Shown here: one piece after another, positions 24,639 through 33,076 of the stretch
How positions within the stretch are numbered: the first letter of the stretch is position 1
Layout of the letters: the number at the start of each line of letters is the position of its first letter
From: Bacteroides nordii WAL 11050 = JCM 12987
GTDB taxonomy: Bacteria > Bacteroidota > Bacteroidia > Bacteroidales > Bacteroidaceae
Assembly (NCBI GenBank): GCA_000613465.1
Contig: BAJA01000014.1
Location: forward strand, 1-64,000
DNA: 64,000 nucleotides
Reading direction: 5' to 3'
The notes under the pieces: generated by a model
Database searches by the model: none
What the model saw: the letters and a program-made list of their open reading frames with translations, nothing else
What the model was told of the DNA's origin: nothing
Translations under genes and position numbers: made by a program

Positions 24639-25727
24639 CTAAATAATTCCAAAAACATCCGCTATAGCCTTATACACTATTTTTCCTTCTACGATATTAA
24701 GGCCGAGTGCTAATGCGGGATCGTCTTTACAGGCTTGTTTCCATCCTTTTCCGGCAAGAGCTTTTACATACGGTAGTGTTGCATTTGTCAATGCTAAGGT
24801 AGAGGTATATGGTACAGCTCCCGGAATGTTGGCTACGGCGTAGTGTACGATACCATCTACTATATAGGTTGGGTCACTATGTGTGGTGGGATGTGAAGTC
24901 TCGAAACATCCTCCCTGGTCAATGGCTACATCTACTAATACCGTACCCGGTTGCATCATTTTCAGCATATCACGTGTAATGATGTGGGGAGCTTTATCTC
25001 CCGGAATAAGTACGGAACCTATCACGAGATCTACCGTCGGCAATTCCATTTTTAATCGTAGTTCCGAAGCATAGAGTGTTTTTACGTTTTTGGGTAATGT
25101 TTCGCTTAAATAACGTAAGCGGGCCAGGTTGATATCAGCTATTGTTACGTCTGCTCCCATGCCTGCTGCCATTTGTGCTGCATTACTTCCCACGATACCG
25201 CCACCAAGAATCAGTACTTTGGCCGGTTTTACGCCAGGTACACCGCCCAACAAGATCCCTTTACCACCTTGCGGACGTTCCAGAAAACGGGCCCCCTCCT
25301 GGGTTGCCATTCGTCCGGCAACTTCACTCATCGGTATTAACAGGGGTAACGAGTGGTCTGCCTTTTCTACTGTTTCATACGCCAGGCATACAGAACCATT
25401 CTCCATCATTGCCAGTGTCAACTCTTTATCGGAGGCGAAGTGGAAGTAAGTGAACAGCAATTGTCCCTTTTTAATAAGCTTGTATTCAGGAGCTATCGGC
25501 TCCTTCACTTTCACAATCATTTCGGCAATGGCATAAACTTCTTCCATTGTCGGCAGAATCTGTGCACCCACGGCTGTGTATGCCTCGTCCGGAAAGCCGC
25601 TGTTGATACCTGCTGTATGCTGTATATATACAGTATGCCCGCATTTCACAACTTCAGCAACTCCGGAGGGTGTCATACCCACACGATTCTCATTGTTCTT
25701 GATCTCCTTTGGTACTCCGATAATCAT
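24639..25727 (-). CDS. ald: alanine dehydrogenase
   Basis: A 362-residue NAD-dependent enzyme that interconverts L-alanine and pyruvate plus ammonia. The start MIIGVPKEIKNNENRVGMTP is classic. Active-site Lys and His lie in IVKVKEPIAPEY and LFTYFHFASD, and the NAD fold in KVLILGGGIVGSNAAQMAAGMGADVTIAD (about 169-197). DLVIGSVLIPGDKAPHIITRDM and TTHSDPTYIVDGIVHYAVANIPGAVPYTST complete the family blocks. It is transcribed alone and converges with the FabK-like gene. Confidence 0.95.
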   Translation of the reverse strand: MIIGVPKEIKNNENRVGMTPSGVAEVVKCGHTVYIQHTAGINSGFPDEAYTAVGAQILPTMEEVYAIAEMIVKVKEPIAPEYKLIKKGQLLFTYFHFASDKELTLAMMENGSVCLAYETVEKADHSLPLLIPMSEVAGRMATQEGARFLERPQGGKGILLGGVPGVKPAKVLILGGGIVGSNAAQMAAGMGADVTIADINLARLRYLSETLPKNVKTLYASELRLKMELPTVDLVIGSVLIPGDKAPHIITRDMLKMMQPGTVLVDVAIDQGGCFETSHPTTHSDPTYIVDGIVHYAVANIPGAVPYTSTLALTNATLPYVKALAGKGWKQACKDDPALALGLNIVEGKIVYKAIADVFGII

Positions 25728-25920
25728 AATGTTACTGTATTAAGGATTAAATATAGGCGAATGTACAGAAAAGATCCTTATGTTATTACTCGTAACCGGA
25801 TGTTTAACAGCATATTGTCAAAAATGAGTAGCCTTTGACTATTTCTGTTTATAATAGGTCGATCTTGCTGTTTTTTGAATTAATTCTGCCGGTGGGTTTT
25901 AATATTTACCCGGAATGACG

Positions 25921-25928
25921 TACATTTG
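25921..25928 (+). promoter_or_regulatory. -7 box upstream of the M23 peptidase gene
   Basis: TACATTTG matches TAnnTTTG. GGGTTTT at 25894-25900 is at roughly the -33 distance but lacks the final G. If active, the long hairpin repeat at 25975-26116 would lie in the mRNA leader. Confidence 0.5.
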
Positions 25929-25974
25929 TGATTCTAAATAGATAAGTACTGTATCCTAATTAAATGATCGTATC

Positions 25975-26116
25975 ATTGAAACGCAGATTATCGCAAATTT
26001 ACGCAAAGAATATCGTCCCTTAAGTGCAGCAAGCCATCTAATCTGCGAAAATCTGCGATCATTTGCGTTTCAATAAAACATTGGTATAGTATGAATTAAA
26101 TTTGAAGTACCACTTA
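25975..26116. repeat. intergenic palindrome, CGCAGATT/GCAAA arm type, long copy 2
   Basis: The left part (ATTGAAACGCAGATTATCGC..) pairs with AATCTGCGAAAATCTGCGAT and TTTGCGTTTCAATAAAA. The loop has AGTGCAGCAAGCC in place of GCGCAGCC. Similarity to 20208-20340 continues past the hairpin through AAATTTGAAGTACCACTTAA, and the M23 start codon follows at once. It fills most of the 389-base gap. Confidence 0.75.
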
Positions 26117-27775
26117 ATGAACTATATGAAACTATATATTGCAGCTTTGTTGCTTATCTGTAGTGTACAGGCTTTTTCGCAGGAAAAGCCACAGGCATCT
26201 TTTGTCCCGCCATTTGACTTTCCGTTGACTTTGAGTGGTAATTTCGGAGAAATACGTACCAATCATTTTCACGGCGGGCTCGATTTTAAGACCGGAGGTG
26301 TTATTGGAAAGCCGGTTCGGGCGTTGGCAGACGGGTATATCTCACGTATTCGTGTTACTCACGGATCGGGGTATGTACTCGATGTTTGTTATGATAATGG
26401 CTATTCTACCATCAATCGGCACCTTAGCGGATTTACAGGAGCTATTGCAAAGCGGGTAGAAGATTTGCAGTATAAAGAGGAGAGCTATGAAGTGGAGATT
26501 GTTCCCGAACCGGGTGAATATCCTGTCAAAGCAGGACAACAGATTGCGTGGAGTGGTAACACAGGCTATTCTTTTGGTCCACACTTGCACCTGGATGTCT
26601 TTGAAACGGCTACGGGTGATTATGTAGATCCGATGCCTTTTTTCCTTAAAAAGATCAAAGATACGACTGCACCGAAAGTGGAGGGTATTATGTTGTTTCC
26701 TCAACCGGGCAAAGGGGTAGTGGAAGGAAGTCCGGAACATCGTACATTCTTACCTAATGTGGCACATCCTGTTGAAGCCTGGGGAGTGATTGGCACCGGT
26801 ATCAAAGCATACGACTACATGGATGGTGTACACAATCGTTACGGAGTACATACGGTTGTCCTTACCGTAGATGGGGAAGAGGTGTTTCGCAGCACTGTGG
26901 ATCGTTTTTCTCAGGAAGAGAACCGGATGATAAATTCCTGGACATGCGGACAATACATGAAGTCGTTTATTGATCCGGGAAATACCCTTCGTTTGCTGAA
27001 GGCCTCTAATGGTAATCGCGGTTTGGTGACTATTAATGAAGAAAGAGACTATCAGTTTTTGTATACGCTGACGGATGCGTTTGGTAATACTTCACGATGT
27101 CGTTTTACGGTGCGTGGAAAAAAACAGCCGATAGAGCCGTTACAACACCGTGAGAAATATTTCTTTGTCTGGGATAAAACCAATTTTCTGCAAGAACCGG
27201 GGTTAACGTTGGTTGTACCCAAAGGAATGCTTTATGATGATGTTGCTTTGAATTATCAGGTAAAAGCCGATAGTGGTGCCATTGCTTTCACCTATCAGTT
27301 GCATGATAAACCTGTTTCATTGCATAGCAGTTGTGAATTGCGCATTGGTTTGCGGCGTAAACCAATAGAGGATGCTACGAAGTATTATGTGGCACGTGTA
27401 ACTCCCAAAGGTTTGTATGGGGCAGGCGGTAAGTATGAAGACGGGTTTATGAAAACGCGCATTCGTGAGTTAGGCACTTATACGGTTGCAATAGATACGG
27501 TTCCTCCTGTGATTACTCCGGTCAATCCAAAGAATTGGGCACGTACAGGAGAAATAGTGTATACTATCAAAGATAAGTCTACCGGAATCCGTTCTTATCG
27601 CGGAACCATTGACGGGAAGTATGCGTTATTTGGCAGGCCCAATATGATTCGTTCACAGTACGTATACAAGCTTGATCCGAAGCGTGTGAAGAAAGGCGGT
27701 AAACATACAGTAGAGATGGTTGCCACGGACGACTGTGGCAATGAAACGGTGGTGCGTAACACTTTCGTATGGTAA
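26117..27775 (+). CDS. M23 family metallopeptidase
   Basis: A 552-residue exported LytM-type peptidase that cleaves peptidoglycan cross-links or activates amidases. It starts MNYMKLYIAALLLICSVQAFSQ, a signal peptide; ATG 26126 is an alternative start, and an upstream TTG (26102) lies in the repeat. The zinc site shows NHFHGGLDFK (HxxxD type, about 48-57) and GPHLHLDVF (HxH, about 155-163). The catalytic domain is N-terminal (about 30-175) and is followed by about 375 residues of beta-rich, Ig-like domains (from APKVEGIML to KYEDGFMKTRIRELGTYTVAID). It may be the first gene of a unit with the C69 peptidase. Confidence 0.9.
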   Translation: MNYMKLYIAALLLICSVQAFSQEKPQASFVPPFDFPLTLSGNFGEIRTNHFHGGLDFKTGGVIGKPVRALADGYISRIRVTHGSGYVLDVCYDNGYSTINRHLSGFTGAIAKRVEDLQYKEESYEVEIVPEPGEYPVKAGQQIAWSGNTGYSFGPHLHLDVFETATGDYVDPMPFFLKKIKDTTAPKVEGIMLFPQPGKGVVEGSPEHRTFLPNVAHPVEAWGVIGTGIKAYDYMDGVHNRYGVHTVVLTVDGEEVFRSTVDRFSQEENRMINSWTCGQYMKSFIDPGNTLRLLKASNGNRGLVTINEERDYQFLYTLTDAFGNTSRCRFTVRGKKQPIEPLQHREKYFFVWDKTNFLQEPGLTLVVPKGMLYDDVALNYQVKADSGAIAFTYQLHDKPVSLHSSCELRIGLRRKPIEDATKYYVARVTPKGLYGAGGKYEDGFMKTRIRELGTYTVAIDTVPPVITPVNPKNWARTGEIVYTIKDKSTGIRSYRGTIDGKYALFGRPNMIRSQYVYKLDPKRVKKGGKHTVEMVATDDCGNETVVRNTFVW

Positions 27776-27805
27776 ATAATCACATAATTAAGTAATATAA
27801 CAATA

Positions 27806-29446
27806 ATGAACAAGAAACTGATCCTTTGTGCTGCCTTTCTTGTGGCGGCTGTGGCGAATGCTTTCGCCTGTACCAATCTCATTGTCGGCAAGAATGCTTC
27901 TGCTGATGGTTCAACCATCGTTTCCTATTCTGCCGATTCATACGGGCTCTTCGGAGAATTATACCACTATCCGGCTGCTACCTATAAGAAGGGAACTTTG
28001 CTCGATGTTTATGAGTGGGATACCGGTAAATATCTCGGAAAGATTGAACAGGCACGCCAGACCTACAATGTCATTGGTAATATGAATGAGTTTCAGGTGA
28101 CTATCGGTGAAACAACTTTCGGCGGACGTCCCGAACTGGCCGATTCTACCGGTATCATCGATTATGGAAGCCTGATTTATATCGGTTTGCAACGTTCGCG
28201 TACGGCGCGTGAGGCTATCAAGATTATGACAGATCTCGTGCAGGAGTATGGGTATTATAGTAGCGGAGAGTCTTTCACTATTGCCGATCCTAATGAAATA
28301 TGGATCATGGAACTGATAGGTAAAGGCCCCGGAATCCGTGGAGCTGTATGGGTAGCTGTCCGCGTGCCCGATGATTGTATTTCGGCACATGCCAACCAGT
28401 CGCGCATCCATCAGTTTGATATGAATGATAAGGAGAATTGCCTCTATTCGCCGGATGTGATTTCTTTTGCCCGCGAGAAAGGATACTTCAGCGGTGTGAA
28501 TAAAGATTTTAGTTTTGCCGATGCCTATGCTCCGCTTGATTTTGGTGCACGCCGCTTTTGTGAGGCCCGTGTGTGGAGTTACTTCAATATGTTCACAGAT
28601 CAGGGTAAGGCATTCCTTCCCTATATACAGGGTGAGACAAATGACCCCATGCCATTGTTTATAAAACCGAATCGTAAAATCTCCGTGCAGGATGTGCAGA
28701 ATGCAATGCGTGATCATTATGAGGGAACTCCGTTCGATATTAGCAATGATTTTGGTGCCGGCCCTTATAAAACCCCTTATCGTCTCTCTCCGTTGAATTT
28801 CAAGGTAGATGGTCAGGAATATTTCAATGAGCGTCCTATTTCTACCCAACAGAGTGGTTTTGTATTTGTGGCACAGATGCGTGCCAGTATGCCCGATGCA
28901 GTGGGTGGAGTGCTCTGGTTTGGTACGGATGATGCGAATATGACAGTTTTCACTCCGGTATATTGTTGTACGGATAAAGTTCCAGTATGTTATACCCGCG
29001 TAGGTGGAGCCGATTATATTACTTTCTCCTGGGATTCTTCTTTCTGGATTTTCAATTGGGTATCCAATATGGTATATCCCCGCTATGATCTTATGATTGG
29101 TGATATCCGTGCTACACAGCACGAATTGGAAGGTACCTTCCATGAGGCACAGGCCGGTATTGAGAGTATGGCTACCCGTCTTTATCAGAAAAATCCGGAT
29201 GAAGCAAAAGCTTTTTTGACCAATTATACCAATATGACGGCACAAAGCACTTTTGACACCTGGAAACGGTTGGGCGAGTTCATTATCGTGAAATATGCTG
29301 ACGGAGTGATTCGTAAAATGAAAGATGGTAAATTTGAGCGCAACTCTATTGGTCAGCCGGCAGGTGTTATCCGTCCGGGTTATCCGAAAGAATTCCTTGA
29401 AGAATACGTAAAACAGACGGGTGAACGCTATAAAGTGAAAGAGTAA
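27806..29446 (+). CDS. C69 family dipeptidase
   Basis: A 546-residue N-terminal nucleophile peptidase. The leader MNKKLILCAAFLVAAVANAFA is followed by CTNLIVGKNASADGSTIVSYSADSYG. The Cys after the cut (residue 22) is the catalytic N-terminal nucleophile expected in PepD-like C69 enzymes, so signal cleavage could itself expose the active site. Further blocks: RPELADSTGIIDYGSLIYIGLQRSRTAREAI, ESFTIADPNEIWIMELIGKG and FISAHANQSRI-type CISAHANQSRIHQF. It breaks down dipeptides in the periplasm. It begins 30 bases after the M23 gene. Confidence 0.92.
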   Translation: MNKKLILCAAFLVAAVANAFACTNLIVGKNASADGSTIVSYSADSYGLFGELYHYPAATYKKGTLLDVYEWDTGKYLGKIEQARQTYNVIGNMNEFQVTIGETTFGGRPELADSTGIIDYGSLIYIGLQRSRTAREAIKIMTDLVQEYGYYSSGESFTIADPNEIWIMELIGKGPGIRGAVWVAVRVPDDCISAHANQSRIHQFDMNDKENCLYSPDVISFAREKGYFSGVNKDFSFADAYAPLDFGARRFCEARVWSYFNMFTDQGKAFLPYIQGETNDPMPLFIKPNRKISVQDVQNAMRDHYEGTPFDISNDFGAGPYKTPYRLSPLNFKVDGQEYFNERPISTQQSGFVFVAQMRASMPDAVGGVLWFGTDDANMTVFTPVYCCTDKVPVCYTRVGGADYITFSWDSSFWIFNWVSNMVYPRYDLMIGDIRATQHELEGTFHEAQAGIESMATRLYQKNPDEAKAFLTNYTNMTAQSTFDTWKRLGEFIIVKYADGVIRKMKDGKFERNSIGQPAGVIRPGYPKEFLEEYVKQTGERYKVKE

Positions 29447-29495
29447 ATAATAGATTATTTAAAATTATTTATTAGGAATTCTTATTTTATTCTTT

Positions 29496-29503
29496 TACAT
29501 TTG
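29496..29503 (+). promoter_or_regulatory. -7 box for the phosphohexose mutase gene
   Basis: TACATTTG matches TAnnTTTG and lies 50 bases before the start codon. No good TTTG is visible at the -33 spacing. Confidence 0.5.
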
Positions 29504-29553
29504 TGACTCTGAGAAAAGATTAATCAAACATTAACCAATAAATAACAATCTAA

Positions 29554-31299
29554 ATGGAGAATCAGGAACTCATCAAGCAGGTAACTGAGAAAGCCGAAAA
29601 ATGGCTAACCCCGGCCTATGATGCCGAAACTCAGGCTGAAGTGAAACGTATGTTGGCAAACGAAGATAAAACTGAGTTGATAGAAGCATTCTATAAAGAC
29701 CTAGAATTTGGTACAGGCGGTTTACGCGGTATCATGGGTGTTGGTAGCAACCGTATGAATATCTATACAGTGGGTGCTGCTACGCAGGGACTTTCCAACT
29801 ATCTGAAGAAGAATTTCAAAGATCTCTCTCAGATTTCTGTAGTGGTAGGATATGATTGCCGTAACAACAGTGATCTTTTTGCCCGTATCTCTGCTGATAT
29901 ATTCTCTGGTAATGGTATTAAAGTGTATTTGTTTGAGGATATGCGCCCTACACCGGAAATGTCATTTGCCATTCGTCATCTTGGTTGTCAGAGTGGTATC
30001 ATCCTGACAGCTTCTCACAACCCGAAAGAATACAACGGTTATAAGGCGTACTGGGACGATGGTGCACAAGTATTGGCTCCGCATGACAAAGGGATTATTG
30101 ACGAAGTAAACAAGGTTACTTCTGCTGCCGATATTAATTTTAAGGGTAATCCTGATTTGATTCAGATTGTTGGTGAAGACATCGACAAACCTTATTTGGA
30201 TATGGTAAAGACTATCTCTATCGATCCGGAGGCTATTGCTCACCAGAAAGATATGAAGATTGTCTATACACCGATTCATGGTACGGGTATGAAACTTATT
30301 CCGCGTGCATTGAAGATGTGGGGATTTGAGAATGTATATACCGTTCCCGAACAGATGATTAAGGATGGTAACTTCCCGACTGTAGTTTCTCCGAATCCGG
30401 AAAATGCTGAAGCATTGACTATGGCTGTGAATCTGGCTAAAGAGATAGATGCCGACTTGGTGATGGCAAGTGATCCTGATGCCGACCGTGTAGGTATTGC
30501 CTGCAAAGACGATAAGGGTGAGTGGGTACTTATCAATGGTAACCAGACTTGTCTGATGTATCTGTATTACATCATCACTCAGTACAAGAAGTTGGGTAAG
30601 ATGACCGGCAAGGAGTTCGTTGTGAAGACCATCGTAACTACTGAACTTATCAAGAAGATTGCTGAAAAGAATAATATTGAAATGCTCGATTGCTACACCG
30701 GTTTCAAATGGATTGCCCGTGAAATTCGTCTGCGTGAGGGTGAAAAAGTATATATCGGTGGTGGAGAAGAAAGCTATGGTTTCCTTGCCGAAGATTTCGT
30801 TCGTGATAAAGATGCCGTTTCTGCTTGTTGTCTCATCTCTGAAATAGCTGCATGGGCAAAAGATAACGGTAAGTCATTGTATGAAATGCTGTTGGATATC
30901 TACGTAGAATACGGATTCTCTAAAGAAAAGGGTATCAGCGTAGTGAAGCCGGGTAAGAGCGGTGCCGAAGAGATCAAACAGATGATGGTAGACTTCCGCA
31001 ACAATCCTCCACGCGAATTAGCTGGTTCTAAAGTAATTCTTTGGAAGGACTTCCAGACTTTGAAGCAGATTGATGCTGACGGTCGTGTGACGAAGATTGA
31101 TATGCCGGATAAATCAAATGTTCTTCAGTATTTCACAGAAGATGGTGATAAGGTTTCTATCCGTCCGTCGGGAACAGAACCTAAGATTAAGTTCTATATC
31201 GAGGTGAAGGGTGAGATGGGCTGTCGTAACTGCTTTGCCAGTGCCGATGCTGCCGCTGACGAGAAGATCAAAGCTGTAATGAAATCATTAGGCATTTAG
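29554..31299 (+). CDS. phosphoglucomutase/phosphomannomutase family protein
   Basis: A 581-residue cytoplasmic alpha-D-phosphohexomutase that moves phosphate between C1 and C6 of a hexose, feeding glycolysis and nucleotide-sugar synthesis. Four classical parts are seen: the phosphoserine loop TASHNPKEYNGYKAYWDDGAQ (about 151-171), metal loop DPDADRVGIA (about 307-316), sugar loop GGGEESYGFL (about 405-414) and phosphate loop RPSGTEPKIKFY (about 545-556). The length fits the long PgcA-like branch. It is its own unit, ended by a REP-like element and a strong terminator. Confidence 0.93.
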   Translation: MENQELIKQVTEKAEKWLTPAYDAETQAEVKRMLANEDKTELIEAFYKDLEFGTGGLRGIMGVGSNRMNIYTVGAATQGLSNYLKKNFKDLSQISVVVGYDCRNNSDLFARISADIFSGNGIKVYLFEDMRPTPEMSFAIRHLGCQSGIILTASHNPKEYNGYKAYWDDGAQVLAPHDKGIIDEVNKVTSAADINFKGNPDLIQIVGEDIDKPYLDMVKTISIDPEAIAHQKDMKIVYTPIHGTGMKLIPRALKMWGFENVYTVPEQMIKDGNFPTVVSPNPENAEALTMAVNLAKEIDADLVMASDPDADRVGIACKDDKGEWVLINGNQTCLMYLYYIITQYKKLGKMTGKEFVVKTIVTTELIKKIAEKNNIEMLDCYTGFKWIAREIRLREGEKVYIGGGEESYGFLAEDFVRDKDAVSACCLISEIAAWAKDNGKSLYEMLLDIYVEYGFSKEKGISVVKPGKSGAEEIKQMMVDFRNNPPRELAGSKVILWKDFQTLKQIDADGRVTKIDMPDKSNVLQYFTEDGDKVSIRPSGTEPKIKFYIEVKGEMGCRNCFASADAAADEKIKAVMKSLGI

Positions 31300-31301
31300 T
31301 G

Positions 31302-31335
31302 GTGCTTCCCGCACGGGGAGATACGCCGAGCGATA
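31302..31335 (+). repeat. REP-like 34-bp palindromic element, copy 2
   Basis: GTGCTTCCCGCACGGGGAGA followed by TACGCCGAGCGATA, starting two bases after the mutase stop codon. Same fold as the other copies: GTGCTTCCC arm, GCAC loop, GGGGA arm. Confidence 0.75.
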
Positions 31336-31379
31336 ATAAAAAAGCGGCTGGTTTGTGATGAACCAGCCGCTTTTTTATT
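31335..31379 (+). terminator. perfect 19-bp terminator hairpin
   Basis: AATAAAAAAGCGGCTGGTT and its exact complement AACCAGCCGCTTTTTTATT flank a 7-base loop. A GC-rich core with a T-run makes it a strong intrinsic terminator for the phosphohexose mutase transcript. It also separates that unit from the capsule promoter. Confidence 0.88.
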
Positions 31380-31553
31380 ACTTCATGCCTTTCAAAGACA
31401 AATATTTATTGGTATCTGTTTTCAATGTGCCAGTATGGTAGAATTATGTTTGAGAGGAGAAGAGTTTAAATTAGATCATTACTTAGATATAAAGTAGAAA
31501 AATCTTAGATAAATGCTGATATGGTGGTAGTGCTTGAAATTTTGAATTGGAAA

Positions 31554-31787
31554 AGTGTTTCAATAAACGTTCGTTTAATGACACAAAGTTAAAACGTATA
31601 TCTGAAATGCCAAAATATTCTTATGATTATTTTTGAGGGTATTGAAAAATAGAGATGTAAATTTCTTATATTCAATATATTATCAGATTGATAAAATTGG
31701 TGGTTTAACCTATTATTCTATAATCGTTATCTGTTTGAAATCTTTAAAAAAAACATGTGTCATTAAACGAACGTTTATTGAAACACT
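31554..31787. promoter_or_regulatory. invertible promoter segment of the capsule locus
   Basis: A perfect 32-bp inverted repeat (31554-31585 and 31756-31787, starting AGTGTTTCAATAAACGTTCG) encloses 170 bases of AT-rich DNA. Each arm contains AAACGTTCGT, which fits the core reported for Mpi-class promoter inversions in Bacteroides (from memory). The segment lies just upstream of upxY, the usual place of a phase-variable capsule promoter. No recombinase gene is in the window, so inversion would be driven in trans. Confidence 0.9.
31584..31614 (-). promoter_or_regulatory. promoter inside the invertible segment, OFF orientation
   Basis: On the minus strand TTTG (31611-31614), a 19-base spacer and TAACTTTG (31584-31591) match the Bacteroides consensus fully. 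The -7 box abuts the left inverted repeat. In this copy it points left, away from the capsule genes. After inversion the -7 box would lie at 31750-31757 and transcription would start inside the right repeat, about 200 bases before upxY. Confidence 0.85.
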
Positions 31788-31970
31788 ATTTCTATTTAAA
31801 TGATTCGTTTACAATATTTTAAGTAATATAGTTATTTCATGTACCTCCTTCTGCGATAGTGGAGTGTTTTGAAATGATATGAATGCATTAAGATCTTCAT
31901 CAATATTCGCATTACATAATTTAGCCGGGAGGTATTTCACTCTTCTGGTGTCCCCAAAGAATATCCTTTT

Positions 31971-32513
31971 GTGAACGATAAAACAACTATTTGCTGGTAC
32001 GCTCTGCGTGTCACTTACGGCCGTGAGCTTACCTTGAAATCATATCTTGATAGCGAGGGTATCGAAAACTTTATCCCTATGCGTTATGAATTTATTTTGA
32101 AAAACGAACGCCGCGTACGTAAATTAGTTCCTGCAGTTCATAATCTTATATTTGTTTATTCTTCCCGTAACCGTATTGATGCTATGAAGGAGTTGCACGG
32201 TACAACGTTGCCTATTCGTTATATTATGAATCGTGAGTGTCATCGTCCCATTATCATTCCAGACTCTCAGATGCGCAGTTTTATTGCTATTTCAGGGAAT
32301 CACGATCAAGCTTTACTCTATCTCGATCCTTCTGAGCCGGCACTCCGTAAGGGAACCCGTGTACGTATCATCGGTGGCGTTTTCGCCGGTGTTGAAGGCG
32401 AATTTGTTCGTGTGAGGAATGACCGTCGCGTCGTTGTATCCATTGATGGAGTGATGGCCGTTGCCACTACTTTCATTCATCCTTCCCTTGTTGAACCTAT
32501 TATTGAAAAATAA
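31971..32513 (+). CDS. upxY: UpxY family NusG-like transcription antiterminator
   Basis: A 180-residue NusG paralogue that lets RNA polymerase read through its own long capsule operon. The NGN domain shows WYALRVTYGRELTLKSYLDSEGIENFIPMRYE (about 9-40), and a KOW motif is at RKGTRVRIIGGVFAGVEGEFVRV (about 124-146). It starts at GTG 31971, since no ATG is in frame after the preceding stop. A 31-codon open frame (31879-31974) ends on the overlapping TGA, which could couple translation. The leader also has TACCTCC (31842) complementary to GGAGGTA (31928). First gene of the capsule operon. Confidence 0.92.
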   Translation: MNDKTTICWYALRVTYGRELTLKSYLDSEGIENFIPMRYEFILKNERRVRKLVPAVHNLIFVYSSRNRIDAMKELHGTTLPIRYIMNRECHRPIIIPDSQMRSFIAISGNHDQALLYLDPSEPALRKGTRVRIIGGVFAGVEGEFVRVRNDRRVVVSIDGVMAVATTFIHPSLVEPIIEK

Positions 32514-32523
32514 TCATTGATAT

Positions 32524-33009
32524 ATGAATTCATTAGAATCTGAAGTTTCCGCCTTGTCTACCTTGGCGGACGAGTTGCTTTATCTCGGTATAGACGATAC
32601 TCCTATTTACAGCGATGATTTTACTCGCTTGAACCACGAGGTTTTTCAAAAAGCCAATGCCTTATATCACCAGCGCGGTAGTACCTTTGAAGAGGAAGCT
32701 TCGCTGTGTCTGGCGCTCTTGAAAGGATATAATGCTACGATTTACAATGATGGGGATAAGGAAGAGCGTATTCAAACAATTTTGAATCGTTGCTGGGAAG
32801 TACTTAAACACTTGTCTGCCTCATTGCTAAAGGTACAATTGCTAACGTATTGTTATGGGGAAGTGTTTGAAGAGGAGCTTATCCGAGAAGCATACATAAT
32901 AATTGAGAGCTGGAACGGTAAAGAGCTATCGGAAGAAGAACAGGGGATTATTGAATATTTGAAGAATCTGGAAGAATATCCGTATCCGAATTGGGAAGAA
33001 TGTAATTGA
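32524..33009 (+). CDS. upxZ: UpxZ family capsule transcription inhibitor
   Basis: A 161-residue acidic helical protein in the fixed second position of Bacteroides capsule loci, 10 bases after upxY. It starts MNSLESEVSALSTLADELLYLGID. UpxZ proteins block the UpxY proteins of other capsule loci, so that one capsule is made at a time. Family marks seen here: SDDFTRLNHEVFQKANALYHQRGSTFEEEASLCLALLKGYNATIYNDGDKEERIQ. No DNA-binding domain is seen. Confidence 0.9.
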   Translation: MNSLESEVSALSTLADELLYLGIDDTPIYSDDFTRLNHEVFQKANALYHQRGSTFEEEASLCLALLKGYNATIYNDGDKEERIQTILNRCWEVLKHLSASLLKVQLLTYCYGEVFEEELIREAYIIIESWNGKELSEEEQGIIEYLKNLEEYPYPNWEECN

Positions 33010-33076
33010 ATTTTATATGCTTTCCTAACTTTTGTCTAATCGGAATTAAAGTAAAATAATTACAATATAAAAAGAT

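Noticed and set aside
5424-26116. CRISPR array explanation for the word-repeat hairpins
   Set aside because: The words are 7-11 bases, lie in inverted arms and have no unique spacers of equal length.
27959-29245. Long (428-codon) frame opposite the C69 dipeptidase
   Set aside because: It is the antisense shadow of a well-supported gene; residue content is Ile/Thr/His-rich as expected from reverse reading.
31628-31635. TATTTTTG, a rightward -7 box within the invertible segment
   Set aside because: No TTTG or TTG at the -33 distance, whereas the leftward promoter at 31584-31614 has both boxes; so I do not take it as an ON promoter.
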